Source of the DNA: Pseudomonas rustica
Lineage (GTDB): Bacteria; Pseudomonadota; Gammaproteobacteria; Pseudomonadales; Pseudomonadaceae
Direction of reading: 5' to 3'
Assembly: GCF_018336155.1 (NCBI RefSeq)
Contig: NZ_JAGYHF010000005.1
Location: 310,001 to 374,000 of the forward strand
DNA length: 64,000 nt
The position numbers and the translations under genes were made by a program. A model generated the notes under the pieces. That model saw only the letters and a program-made list of their open reading frames with translations. It did not search any database and had not been told where the DNA came from. Shown in pieces: positions 29,697 to 38,370 of this stretch. Positions within the stretch are counted from its first letter, which is position 1. Each line of letters starts with the position of its first letter.

Positions 29697-30655
29697 CAGA
29701 AGTGTCCTTTGATTGCGAGTTCGCGGTAGTAGGCGCCGAGCGCGGTGAGGCGGCAGCCGGTGGAGTGGAGGGCGGCGTAGTACATGTGCTCGGCGTCGAC
29801 CGGTTCGATCAGGCTGTGGCGATTGCACTTCTGCAGTTGCGCGAAGACCTCGCCGTGCTCTGGGTTGAACGTCGCCTCGGTCGGTTCGTAGCTGGGATCG
29901 AGCGGGTAGGTCGATTCGGCTTCGGCAAACCATTCGGGCAGTTTGCGCAGGATCTCTTTGGGGATCAGCGGCGAGACTTCGCGCAGGGAAATGAACTGCG
30001 ACACATTGGTCTTGAACACCGGGCGTTGTTCCCAAGCGTCGAGCGCGTTATCGACAAAGGAATAGAGGCTGCCGGGCGTGATCTTGCCGAGAATGTTCGC
30101 CGCGCCGCCGTGCAGGGCCTGAAGCAGCAAACCGGTAAACACGCCGTGTTGCGCGCCTTCCATGGCCGGTTCTTCCTTTTTGCACGCGGTGAGAATGGTC
30201 ATGCCTTCGCCGACCACACTGCTTTCGCTGCGCAAGGCGCGCACTTCACCGGCGGCGCCGCTTTGGCAGCAATCGAGGATGATCACTTTGTTCTTGATGC
30301 GCGTGGCTTTGCTCGCCCAGTTGAGGATGTCGCTGATGCGGATGCCGTCCTTGGCGTTGCGATAATCCTGGGGCAGCAACATGCCTTCGTCATTGTCGGT
30401 ATCGAAACCGCCATGCCCGGCGAAATACAGCAGGGCGACATTGCAGTCGCCGAAAAACAGCTCGCGGATCTGGTCTTCGAGCATCTCCCGACCCAGGTAA
30501 TCCTCAGCCGACGTCAGCACGACATTCTTGAAGTTGGGGTCGCCGTCGGCGTCGGTTTTCAGCACCGAGGCCATGGCCATGGCGTCATTGCTGCAACCGC
30601 TCAGGCGCGAAATATGCGTGTAGTCGTTGATGCCGATAAACAGTCCCTTGCGCAT
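29696..30655 (-). CDS. Caspase-like (peptidase C14) protease
   Basis: The 319-residue protein is a caspase-fold protease. Residues 1-220 form the p20/p10-like core: MRKGLFIGINDY, SGCSNDAMAMASVL, the catalytic His81 in YFAGHGG, and catalytic Cys130 in LDCCQSG. Residues 225-319 (NVSQFISLREVSPLIPKE, then STYPLDPSYEPTEATFNPEH) form a C-terminal extension that is probably regulatory. No signal peptide or membrane helix is seen, so it should act in the cytosol. It lies two nt after one TIR gene and overlaps the next by one base. A TIR-made nucleotide that switches on the protease in infected cells is the most likely mechanism; this is inferred from context. Confidence 0.88.
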   Translation of the reverse strand: MRKGLFIGINDYTHISRLSGCSNDAMAMASVLKTDADGDPNFKNVVLTSAEDYLGREMLEDQIRELFFGDCNVALLYFAGHGGFDTDNDEGMLLPQDYRNAKDGIRISDILNWASKATRIKNKVIILDCCQSGAAGEVRALRSESSVVGEGMTILTACKKEEPAMEGAQHGVFTGLLLQALHGGAANILGKITPGSLYSFVDNALDAWEQRPVFKTNVSQFISLREVSPLIPKEILRKLPEWFAEAESTYPLDPSYEPTEATFNPEHGEVFAQLQKCNRHSLIEPVDAEHMYYAALHSTGCRLTALGAYYRELAIKGHF

Positions 30656-30657
30656 GA

Positions 30658-31065
30658 TCAGGCCGCCGTGTGCAGGCGGATCGCGCCGACGATGCTGTTG
30701 GTGTTCCACGCGCATTCGGCGTGTGCGGCGTTACGCACCACCGTGGAAATGCGCTCGGCGCCGAACGGTTTCACCGCGATGATCACCTTGCCCATGCGCT
30801 TGGCGATCTCGATTTCCTTGTTGATCCACTTGCTGTAGGTCGAATACATGCCGGCCATGATCAGCACCGCCGAGCACGGACGAATCTTGTTTTCGATGGC
30901 TTCTTCGAGCTGTTTGTCAGTCTGCGCGCCCATGATCGGGTTGTGCGGCGGCACCGAAAAATTCTTGTAGGTGAAGTCGGGGTGGGCACTGAGCAGGCGC
31001 ACCAGATTGTCGTGGGCGTGGGAGTAGTTCCACGAGTGGCTGATGAACAAATGGTAGGTTTGCAT
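30658..31065 (-). CDS. ThsB-like TIR-domain protein (first gene of the TIR-caspase operon)
   Basis: The 135-residue protein matches the DUF1863/MTH538 TIR-like family to which the Thoeris protein ThsB belongs. It starts TYHLFISHSWNYSHAHDNLV, continues with NFSVPPHNPI, and has YSKWINKEIEIAKRMGK, where Glu84 is the expected catalytic residue. This class makes cyclic ADP-ribose isomers when phage infection is sensed. It is only distantly like the other TIR of the operon. The start has a GAGGAAC ribosome site, and the gene ends two nt before the caspase-like gene. No ThsA is present. The defence role is inferred. Confidence 0.87.
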   Translation of the reverse strand: MQTYHLFISHSWNYSHAHDNLVRLLSAHPDFTYKNFSVPPHNPIMGAQTDKQLEEAIENKIRPCSAVLIMAGMYSTYSKWINKEIEIAKRMGKVIIAVKPFGAERISTVVRNAAHAECAWNTNSIVGAIRLHTAA

Positions 31066-31224
31066 GGGGGTTCCTCTGGGGCGCGAACGTGCGACGAGGA
31101 ACTCAATGTAGGCTCATGAAGCGTGCCCACAAGGCTTGGGCGAAGAAAGAGAAATGTCCTGCAAGCAGGCGTGCAAAAGTCCTACAGAAAAGACCGATGT
31201 TTAAAAAAGGGAGGAGGGTGTCAG

Positions 31225-31267
31225 GGAAAAACCGACCTCCGGCAGCCCTTGGGGAAAGGGCTGCCGG
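31225..31267 (-). terminator. Rho-independent terminator after rsgA
   Basis: A perfect 12-bp stem, CCGGCAGCCCTT (31239-31250) with AAGGGCTGCCGG (31256-31267), lies just after the rsgA stop; the minus strand continues with GGTCGGTTTTT. It separates rsgA from the TIR-caspase operon. The rest of 31066-31224 holds only the upstream region of that operon. Confidence 0.85.
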
Positions 31268-31276
31268 TGCGACTGT

Positions 31277-32308
31277 TTAATAGCCGTTTTCGGGCAGGCT
31301 GGCGATGATCGAGCGGTAGCTGTTCATGCGCTGTTGCTGAACGCGGCCGTCTTCCAGAGCTTTGAGCAACGCACAACCGGGTTCGCGGTCGTGCTTGCAG
31401 TCGCGGAAACGGCAAGTGCCGAGCAGGTCGTCGAACTCGATGAAACCGGCTTCAACATCGGCGCGGCTGACGTGGCCGAGGCCGAATTCACGGATACCCG
31501 GGGAGTCGATCAGCTCACCGCCGCCGGGGAAGTGGAACAGGCGCGCGGTGGTCGTCGTGTGCGTGCCCTGACCGGACAACTCGGACAGCGGCCCGACGCG
31601 GGTTTCGACTTCAGGCAGCAAGCTGTTGACCAGCGACGACTTGCCGACACCGGACTGACCGACGAACACGCTGATGCGTCCGTCGAGCTGCTTTTGCAGC
31701 TGTTCCATGCCGTCACCGTGGTGCGCCGACACTTCCAGCACCGGATAACCGAGCGTGCGGTACACCGCCAGCAGCGCATTGAGCGCCGGTGCGTTGTGCT
31801 CGTCGATCAGGTCGAATTTGTTCAGCAGCAGCAACGGGCGGATGCCGGCGTGTTCGGCGGCGACGAGATAGCGGTCGATCAGGTTGGCATGCGGCTCGGG
31901 CAGCGGGGCGAAGACAATGACGATCATGTCGACGTTGGCCGCGACCGGCTTCAACTGGCCTCGGCTGTCCGGACGGCAGAGTTCGGTGGTACGCGGCAAT
32001 TGCGCGACGATCACACCGATGCCCTGATTGCCGGCACGCCAGACAACCGTGTCGCCGGTCACCAGTGCAGGCAGGTTGGCGCGCAAGTGGCAGCGGAAAA
32101 CCTGGCCGGCCTGTTCGCCGTCAATGGCCTCGACTTCGACTTGCACGCCGAAGTGAGCGATCACCAGACCGGTCTGTTCCGGGCCCAGGTCGCCGCCCTC
32201 CAGGGCTTCGACAGCCGAGGACTCGCGTTTGGCGGCGCGTGCGGCGCGTTCGCCCTGAATCTTTTCGATGCGCCAGTTTTGACGACGATTGAGTTGGCGT
32301 TTGGCCAT
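31277..32308 (-). CDS. rsgA: Ribosome small-subunit-dependent GTPase A
   Basis: RsgA (YjeQ) checks maturation of the 30S subunit. The 343-residue protein has an N-terminal OB fold and the circularly permuted GTPase motifs in the order [18 protein letters not shown] (G1), and DSPGIREF (G3). The C-terminal zinc knuckle [14 protein letters not shown] is complete. It starts [18 protein letters not shown]. It is divergent from orn, with about 107 nt between the two starts, as in other Pseudomonas. Confidence 0.97.
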   Translation of the reverse strand: MAKRQLNRRQNWRIEKIQGERAARAAKRESSAVEALEGGDLGPEQTGLVIAHFGVQVEVEAIDGEQAGQVFRCHLRANLPALVTGDTVVWRAGNQGIGVIVAQLPRTTELCRPDSRGQLKPVAANVDMIVIVFAPLPEPHANLIDRYLVAAEHAGIRPLLLLNKFDLIDEHNAPALNALLAVYRTLGYPVLEVSAHHGDGMEQLQKQLDGRISVFVGQSGVGKSSLVNSLLPEVETRVGPLSELSGQGTHTTTTARLFHFPGGGELIDSPGIREFGLGHVSRADVEAGFIEFDDLLGTCRFRDCKHDREPGCALLKALEDGRVQQQRMNSYRSIIASLPENGY

Positions 32309-32415
32309 GGGTGTTCCGTCTGAAGAATGCAGCGATTAGGTAAAACGGCCGCGAGTTTAGCACGCCCGGCAGCCGGCCTAGGCTAAACTGCGCAGCATTG
32401 CTCAGGAGCCGAAAC

Positions 32416-32958
32416 ATGCAAAACCCGCAGAATCTGATCTGGATCGACCTCGAAATGACCGGCCTTGACCCGGACAACGACGTCATCATCGAAATGGCCA
32501 CCATCGTCACCGACAGTGACCTCAACACCTTGGCCGAAGGCCCGGTGATCGCCATCCACCACAGCGACGAAGTGCTCGCGCGCATGGACGAATGGAACAC
32601 CCGCACCCACGGCAACTCCGGCCTGACCCAGCGCGTGCGCGACAGCCGCATCAGCATGGCCGAAGCCGAAGCGGAAACCATCGCCTTCCTCGAGAAATGG
32701 GTGCCGAAGGGCAAGTCGCCGATCTGCGGCAACAGCATCTGCCAGGATCGGCGCTTCCTTTATACCCACATGAAAGCGCTGGAAAGCTATTTCCACTACC
32801 GCAACCTCGACGTCTCGACGCTCAAGGAACTGGCGGCACGCTGGGCACCGGACGTACGCGACAGCTTCAAAAAGGGCAGCACCCATTTGGCGCTGGACGA
32901 TATTCGCGAATCGATCGCCGAGCTGCAGCACTACCGCAAGCACTTCATCAAATTCTGA
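32416..32958 (+). CDS. orn: Oligoribonuclease
   Basis: Orn degrades 2-5-nt RNAs and pGpG, which links it to c-di-GMP turnover in Pseudomonas. The 180-residue protein has the DEDDh exonuclease residues in [10 protein letters not shown], the central NSICQDRRF region, and [10 protein letters not shown]. The ATG at 32416 follows CAGGAG; six extra codons upstream in the same frame are not needed. Confidence 0.97.
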   Translation: MQNPQNLIWIDLEMTGLDPDNDVIIEMATIVTDSDLNTLAEGPVIAIHHSDEVLARMDEWNTRTHGNSGLTQRVRDSRISMAEAEAETIAFLEKWVPKGKSPICGNSICQDRRFLYTHMKALESYFHYRNLDVSTLKELAARWAPDVRDSFKKGSTHLALDDIRESIAELQHYRKHFIKF

Positions 32959-32968
32959 TGCGATCCCT

Positions 32969-33057
32969 GTAGGAGCTGCCGAAGGCTGCGATCTTTTGAT
33001 CTTGTTTTTCAGGTTTAAAACAAAGATCAAAAAATCGCAGCCTGCGGCAGCTCCTAC
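32969..33057. repeat. REP doublet, GTAGGAGCTGCC family, copy 3
   Basis: GTAGGAGCTGCCGAAGGCTG with CGATCTTTTGATC is mirrored by ATCGCAGCCTGCGGCAGC with TCCTAC. It stands between orn and the TRIC channel gene. Confidence 0.92.
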
Positions 33058-33141
33058 GGGGTTTTGTGTTTGCTGTGGCGCCCTCTTTTGGTGCCGCACC
33101 GAAATGGCTAGACTGCGCGCCTTCCTGACTGGATCGCCACC

Positions 33142-33753
33142 ATGTTGCTGATGCTCTATCTGATTGCCATCACCGCTGAAGCCATGACCGGCGCGCTGTC
33201 TGCCGGTCGTCGCGGCATGGACTGGTTTGGCGTGGTGCTGATCGCCTGCGTCACGGCATTGGGCGGCGGTTCGGTGCGCGACGTACTGCTCGGACACTAC
33301 CCGCTGACGTGGGTCAAACACCCGGAATACCTGGTGCTGACCTCGGTCGCGGCGATGTTCACCGTGTTTACCGCCCGCTGGATGCGCCACCTGCGCTCAC
33401 TGTTTCTGGTGCTCGACGCCGTCGGTCTGGTGGCCTTCACCCTGATCGGCTGCATGACTGCACTGGAAATGGGCCACGGCATGTTGGTGGCCTCGGTCAG
33501 CGGCGTGATCACCGGCGTCTTCGGCGGCATCCTCCGCGACATCTTCTGCAACGACATCCCGCTGATCTTCCGCCGAGAACTCTACGCCAGCGTCTCGTTC
33601 GCCGCGGCGTGGTGTTACATGCTTTGCCTGTATCTGAATGTGCCAAGCGAACAGGCGATCCTGATTACGTTGTTCGGCGGCTTCCTGCTGCGCCTGCTGG
33701 CGATCCGCTTCCACTGGGAAATGCCCAAGTTCGTCTATAACGATCAGCCGTAA
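33142..33753 (+). CDS. Trimeric intracellular cation (TRIC) channel family protein (YadS type)
   Basis: The 203-residue protein has seven predicted membrane helices and two copies of the UPF0126 domain. The glycine-rich GGGSVRDVLL in the first repeat and GGILRDIF in the second are the conserved kinked-helix motifs of prokaryotic TRIC homologues. Prokaryotic members conduct potassium or other small cations in structural studies; the physiological role is not known. An ATG at 33151 is an alternative start. Repeat doublets flank the gene on both sides. Confidence 0.9.
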   Translation: MLLMLYLIAITAEAMTGALSAGRRGMDWFGVVLIACVTALGGGSVRDVLLGHYPLTWVKHPEYLVLTSVAAMFTVFTARWMRHLRSLFLVLDAVGLVAFTLIGCMTALEMGHGMLVASVSGVITGVFGGILRDIFCNDIPLIFRRELYASVSFAAAWCYMLCLYLNVPSEQAILITLFGGFLLRLLAIRFHWEMPKFVYNDQP

Positions 33754-33766
33754 CGCAATATTCCAT

Positions 33767-33841
33767 GTAGGAGCTGCCGAAGGCTGCGATCTTTTGACGT
33801 TGTTTCAAGATCAAAAGATCGCAGCCTGCGGCAGCTCCTAC
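33767..33841. repeat. REP doublet, GTAGGAGCTGCC family, copy 4
   Basis: A pair of inverted GTAGGAGCTGCC arms, separated by GACGTTGTTTC, lies between the convergent TRIC gene and queG. Confidence 0.92.
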
Positions 33842-33847
33842 AGGGGA

Positions 33848-34912
33848 TTATGCGATTCCGTGTTGTTTCAGAGCCCATTCGACGTGTTCTTGTACCAGCT
33901 CTGACGGATAGTCCCGCCGCGCCTTCAATGCTTCCAGCACCGGAATGCTCGACGGCGCGTTACCGAGCCCTACCGCCAGATTGCGCAACCAGCGTTCATA
34001 CCCGGCGCGGCGCAGCGGTGAGCCTTCGGTGCTGCTGAGGAATTTATCCTCGTCCCACATAAACAACTCAGCCAGTTCCGCATTGTCGAGATTGTGCCGT
34101 GGCTTGAAGTCGCTTTCGCCGGAGGGTTTGGCGAAACGGTTCCACGGGCAGACGATCTGGCAGTCGTCGCAGCCGAACACGCGGTTGCCGATCAGTGGAC
34201 GCAGGTCTTCGGGGATCGCGTTTTTCAGTTCGATGGTCAGGTACGAAATGCAGCGTCGCGCGTCCAGCACATAGGGGCCGACGAAGGCATTGGTCGGGCA
34301 GATGTCGAGACATGCGGTGCAGCGACCGCAATGTTCGGTGCTGTGCGGATCATCCACTGGCAACGGCAGATCAACGAACAACTCGCTCAAGAAAAAATAG
34401 CTGCCAGCCTTACGGTTCAGCACCAAGGTGTTTTTGCCGATCCAGCCCAGTCCGGCCTGCTCGGCGATGGCTTTTTCCAGCACCGGAGCGCTGTCGACAA
34501 ACGCCCGAAAACCGAACGGGCCGATCTCGGATTGAATCTTGTCGGCCAATTGCTGCACACGTTTACGGATCAATTTGTGGTAATCGCGGCCCAAGGCATA
34601 ACGCGAGACGTAGGCTTTTTCCGGTTGGGCCAGGCGTTTGGCCATTTCGGTGTCGCCCGGCAGGTAGTCCATGCGCAGCGAAACCACGCGCAACGTGCCC
34701 GGCACCAGTTCTTCCGGGTGCGAGCGTTTGCTGCCGTGGGCGCCCATGTAGTCCATTTCGCCGTGGTAGCCGGCCGCGAGCCAGCGCTGCAGATGCTGTT
34801 CATGCTCGGCGAGATCCAGACCGCTGATGCCGACTTGCTGAAAGCCCAGCTCGCGGCCCCAATCCTTGATCGATTGGGCGAGGGCGGGCAGGTCTGTGGT
34901 GATGGCGGACAT
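33848..34912 (-). CDS. queG: Epoxyqueuosine reductase
   Basis: QueG reduces epoxyqueuosine in tRNA to queuosine with cobalamin and two [4Fe-4S] clusters. The 354-residue protein has both cluster motifs, CGRCTACLDICPTNAF and CDDCQIVCPWN, and the catalytic-domain DSAPVLEKAIAEQAGLGWIGKN. The start at 34912 (MSAITTDLP) was chosen because the 24 upstream residues do not resemble the family; no strong ribosome site is seen. It is divergent from nnr with 63 nt between them. Confidence 0.94.
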   Translation of the reverse strand: MSAITTDLPALAQSIKDWGRELGFQQVGISGLDLAEHEQHLQRWLAAGYHGEMDYMGAHGSKRSHPEELVPGTLRVVSLRMDYLPGDTEMAKRLAQPEKAYVSRYALGRDYHKLIRKRVQQLADKIQSEIGPFGFRAFVDSAPVLEKAIAEQAGLGWIGKNTLVLNRKAGSYFFLSELFVDLPLPVDDPHSTEHCGRCTACLDICPTNAFVGPYVLDARRCISYLTIELKNAIPEDLRPLIGNRVFGCDDCQIVCPWNRFAKPSGESDFKPRHNLDNAELAELFMWDEDKFLSSTEGSPLRRAGYERWLRNLAVGLGNAPSSIPVLEALKARRDYPSELVQEHVEWALKQHGIA

Positions 34913-34975
34913 GAGGCGAGAGAAACCGGAGCTGAGGTGCGTATAATTCTGCCAGACATCGGAGCCCGAAGACGC

Positions 34976-36475
34976 ATGCCGCACACGAAAGATGAATTAC
35001 CCGACGCGCTGTATGGCGCCGCACAGGTGCGCGAACTCGATGCGCGGCTGATTGCCGCCGGCACGCCGGGCTTCGAATTGATGCAGCGCGCGGCGCATGC
35101 AACGTGGCGCGCGCTGGTTCGGCAATGGCCGTCGGCGACCGAACTGACGGTGCTGGCCGGGCATGGCAACAACGCTGGTGATGGTTATCTGGTCGCGGCC
35201 ATGGCACAGCGAGCCGGGTGGCAGGTGCGGGTGTTGGCGGTCGGCGATCCGCAGCGATTGCAGGGCGATGCCGCCCTGGCCCACTCCGAGGCGCTGGCTG
35301 AAGGTGTTGCGGTGCAAGGCTGGCAGGCTCACAGCGAACTGCGCGGCGTTATTCTTGATGCCTTGCTCGGCACCGGTTTGAGCGGTGACGTGCGCGAGCC
35401 TTACCTCTCGGCGATCAAAGCCATTAACGCCAGCGGCTTGCCGGTAACTGCCGTCGATATTCCTTCTGGTTTATGTGCAGACACCGGGCATGTGCTCGGC
35501 GGCGCCGTGCAGGCCGATCTGACGGTGACCTTTATCGGGCTGAAACTCGGTTTGTTCACCGGCGATGCGGCGGATCACATCGGCTCGTTGCTGTTTAATG
35601 ATCTGCAAGCCAGCGCCGACATCTATCGTGACATTCCGGGCATCGCCCAACGGCTCAACCCGGCTAATCTTCCGAAACTGACGGCGCGTAGGCCGACTTC
35701 GCACAAGGGCCGTTTCGGCCATGTGTTGCTGATCGGTGGCGATCACGGGTTTGGCGGGGCGATCCTGCTCAGCACCGAAAGCGCTTTGCGCAGCGGCGCC
35801 GGAATGGTTTCGCTGGCGACGCGCCCGGAGCATGTCCCGGCTGCGCTGACTCGTGTGCCGGAGGTGATGACGCTCGGCACATCGTCGGCCAATCAATTGA
35901 TGGGTTTGCTGGAAAAAGTCTCGACACTGGTGATCGGCCCCGGACTCGGCCAGGCCAGTTGGGGCCGGGCGTTGCTGTCAGCAGCTGCCAATGCGCCGTT
36001 GCCGCAAGTCTGGGACGCCGATGCGTTGAACCTGCTGGCGAGCGGTTTTGTGCAGCTGCCCAAGGATTGCGTGATCACTCCGCATCCTGGCGAAGCGGCG
36101 CGGCTGCTCGGCATCAGTACCGCCGAAGTGCAGGCTGATCGACCGGCCGCCGCGCGGGCATTGAGCAAAAAATACGCAGCGACTGTAACTCTCAAAGGTG
36201 CGGGTACTCTGATCGCACATCCCGATGGGCGTCTGGCGTTGTGTCATCAGGGCCACCCGGCGATGGCGACGGCCGGGTTGGGCGATGTGCTGGCCGGTTT
36301 GACCGGCGCGTTGCTGGCGCAGGGAATGCAAAGTTTCGACGCCGCGCGTCTGGCCGTGTGGCTGCACGCCAACGCCGGAGCGCAACAAGGCAAATTGGGC
36401 CGTGGGCTGGCGGCCAGTGATCTGATTCCAGCCATTCGTCAGTTGTTGGAGGAGCAAGCACCGTGTCTGAAGTAA
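34976..36475 (+). CDS. nnr: Bifunctional NAD(P)H-hydrate epimerase / ADP-dependent dehydratase
   Basis: This 499-residue fusion repairs hydrated NADH and NADPH. The N-terminal epimerase (YjeF-N) has GHGNNAGDGYLVA and VDIPSGL; the C-terminal kinase-like dehydratase has KGRFGHVLLIGGDHGFGGA, HPGEAARLLG, and GHPAMATAGLGDVLAG. It starts at the ATG after CGAAGACG (MPHTKDELPD); the longer frame from 34094 is antisense to queG. It overlaps tsaE by 13 nt, beginning the tsaE-amiB-mutL-miaA-hfq series. Confidence 0.95.
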   Translation: MPHTKDELPDALYGAAQVRELDARLIAAGTPGFELMQRAAHATWRALVRQWPSATELTVLAGHGNNAGDGYLVAAMAQRAGWQVRVLAVGDPQRLQGDAALAHSEALAEGVAVQGWQAHSELRGVILDALLGTGLSGDVREPYLSAIKAINASGLPVTAVDIPSGLCADTGHVLGGAVQADLTVTFIGLKLGLFTGDAADHIGSLLFNDLQASADIYRDIPGIAQRLNPANLPKLTARRPTSHKGRFGHVLLIGGDHGFGGAILLSTESALRSGAGMVSLATRPEHVPAALTRVPEVMTLGTSSANQLMGLLEKVSTLVIGPGLGQASWGRALLSAAANAPLPQVWDADALNLLASGFVQLPKDCVITPHPGEAARLLGISTAEVQADRPAAARALSKKYAATVTLKGAGTLIAHPDGRLALCHQGHPAMATAGLGDVLAGLTGALLAQGMQSFDAARLAVWLHANAGAQQGKLGRGLAASDLIPAIRQLLEEQAPCLK

Positions 36476-36933
36476 CCCTGTACCTGGCCGATGAACAGGC
36501 CATGAGCGACTTTGGCGCACGGATCGCCCGCGTGACCCAGGGCCACGGCCTGATTTTTCTGGAAGGCAACCTCGGGATGGGCAAAACCACGCTGTCGCGG
36601 GGCATCATTCGTGGCCTGGGCCACGTTGGCTCGGTAAAAAGTCCGACCTTCACATTGGTCGAGCCCTACGAGATCGGTGACGTCCGCGCCTTCCACTTCG
36701 ACCTGTATCGACTGGTCGATCCGGAAGAGCTGGAGTTTCTCGGCATCCGCGATTACTTCGAAGACGATGCGCTGTGCCTGATCGAGTGGCCCGATAAAGG
36801 TGCAGGCTTTTTGCCAAAGCCTGACCTGACCATTACCATTAGCCCGCAAGACAGCGGGCGTTCGCTGAAAATTTTATCCCAGGGCTCGCGTGGCGAGGCC
36901 TGGTGTGCCGCTTTGGCATTGGAATCCAATTAA
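36463..36933 (+). CDS. tsaE: tRNA threonylcarbamoyladenosine biosynthesis ATPase
   Basis: TsaE works with TsaB and TsaD in making t6A37 in ANN-decoding tRNAs. The 156-residue protein has the Walker A motif GNLGMGKTTLSRG and the characteristic SPTFTLVEPYE and FHFDLYRL blocks. The GTG at 36463 lies inside the nnr 3' end, with GGAGGAGC upstream as ribosome site. The stop is followed directly by the amiB start. Confidence 0.95.
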   Translation: MSEVTLYLADEQAMSDFGARIARVTQGHGLIFLEGNLGMGKTTLSRGIIRGLGHVGSVKSPTFTLVEPYEIGDVRAFHFDLYRLVDPEELEFLGIRDYFEDDALCLIEWPDKGAGFLPKPDLTITISPQDSGRSLKILSQGSRGEAWCAALALESN

Positions 36934-38370
36934 ATGATGGGGTTAGGTATGCGCTTTCGCGCGTTGGTGGCTGCCGTTGGACTGTTGTTGATGGCAGTAA
37001 CCGTCAACGCTGTGGCCGATTCAAAGGTCAACAGCGTGCGCTTGTGGCGAGCGCCGGATAACACGCGACTGGTCTTCGACCTGAGCGGCCCGGTGCAGCA
37101 CAGCGTCTTCACCCTGACCGCTCCGGATCGGCTGGTGATCGACATCAATGGCGCCACATTAGGTGCGCCGCTGAAATTGCAGACCGCGAACACCCCGATC
37201 ACCGCCATGCGCTCGGCACAACGCACGCCGACCGACCTGCGCGTGGTCATCGACCTGAAAAAAACCGTCACGCCAAAAAGCTTCTCGCTGGCGCCGAACG
37301 GGCAGTATGGCAACCGTCTGGTGGTCGATCTGTTCGACAACGCAGCCGACGCCGAACCCGCTCCAACACCTGCGCCGACCCCTTCGGTCGCGACCATACC
37401 AGCAGTGCCGGTCACCCCGACAGAACCGGCGATCAAGTTGCCCCCAGCCCCGGCCGGCAAGCGCGACATTATTGTGGTGATCGACGCCGGCCACGGTGGC
37501 GAAGACCCGGGCGCGTCCGGTTCGCGCGGGCAGCGTGAGAAAGACGTGGTGCTGCAGATCGCCCGCGAACTGCAACGTCAGGTCAACGGCATGAAAGGCT
37601 TCCGCGCCGAACTGACCCGTACGGGCGACTACTTCATCCCGTTGCGTGGCCGTACCGAAATCGCCCGCAAAAAAGGCGCCGATCTGTTCGTGTCGATCCA
37701 CGCCGACGCCGCGCCTTCTGCGGCAGCCTTCGGCGCCTCGGTGTTTGCCCTGTCTGATCGCGGCGCAACCTCGGAGACCGCGCGTTGGCTGGCCGACAGC
37801 GAAAACCGTTCCGACTTGATCGGTGGTGCCGGCAACGTCAGCCTCGACGATAAAGACCGCATGCTCGCGGGCGTATTGCTAGACCTGTCGATGACCGCCT
37901 CGCTGACCTCCAGCCTCAACGTCGGCCAGAAAGTCCTGACCAACATCGGCCGCGTCACGCCGTTGCACAAACAGCGCGTGGAACAAGCCGGGTTTATGGT
38001 GTTGAAGTCGCCGGACATCCCGTCGATCCTGGTCGAAACCGGGTTTATCTCCAACGCCAACGAAGCGAACAAGCTCTCGGCCTCAAGCCACCAGCAAGCG
38101 CTGGCGCGTTCGATCAGCAGTGGCGTGCGCCAGTTCTTCCAGCAGAATCCGCCACCGGGCACCTACATTGCCTGGCTGCGTGATTCCGGAAAAATCGCCC
38201 AAGGCCCGCGTGATCACCGCGTCGGCCCGGGTGAGACCCTGGCCATGATCGGCGTGCGTTATCAGGTGTCGCCAGCCACGCTGCGCAGCGCGAACAATCT
38301 GAAAAGTGATGAGCTGAAAGTCGGCCAGCACCTGACCATTCCTGGCACCGAACTGGCGTCCAAAGAATGA
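36934..38370 (+). CDS. amiB: N-acetylmuramoyl-L-alanine amidase with AMIN and LysM domains
   Basis: AmiB splits septal peptidoglycan. The 478-residue protein has a signal peptide, an AMIN domain ([21 protein letters not shown]), a Pro/Thr linker, the Amidase_3 domain with the zinc ligands in [12 protein letters not shown], the REKDVVLQ Glu and SIHADA, and a C-terminal LysM ([19 protein letters not shown]). The ATG at 36934 directly follows the tsaE stop; 36949 (MRFRALVA) has GGGGTTAGG just upstream and is a serious alternative. The TGA overlaps the mutL ATG. Confidence 0.94.
   Translation: MMGLGMRFRALVAAVGLLLMAVTVNAVADSKVNSVRLWRAPDNTRLVFDLSGPVQHSVFTLTAPDRLVIDINGATLGAPLKLQTANTPITAMRSAQRTPTDLRVVIDLKKTVTPKSFSLAPNGQYGNRLVVDLFDNAADAEPAPTPAPTPSVATIPAVPVTPTEPAIKLPPAPAGKRDIIVVIDAGHGGEDPGASGSRGQREKDVVLQIARELQRQVNGMKGFRAELTRTGDYFIPLRGRTEIARKKGADLFVSIHADAAPSAAAFGASVFALSDRGATSETARWLADSENRSDLIGGAGNVSLDDKDRMLAGVLLDLSMTASLTSSLNVGQKVLTNIGRVTPLHKQRVEQAGFMVLKSPDIPSILVETGFISNANEANKLSASSHQQALARSISSGVRQFFQQNPPPGTYIAWLRDSGKIAQGPRDHRVGPGETLAMIGVRYQVSPATLRSANNLKSDELKVGQHLTIPGTELASKE

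Noticed and set aside
29697..30035. In-frame upstream extension of the second TIR gene
   Set aside because: It overlaps the caspase-like gene in another phase and is Arg/Pro-rich without a TIR pattern. The start at 29696 has a ribosome site and gives the usual TIR beginning.
34094..34975. In-frame N-terminal extension of nnr by about 290 residues
   Set aside because: It is antisense to queG and has no similarity to the epimerase; nnr starts at 34976.
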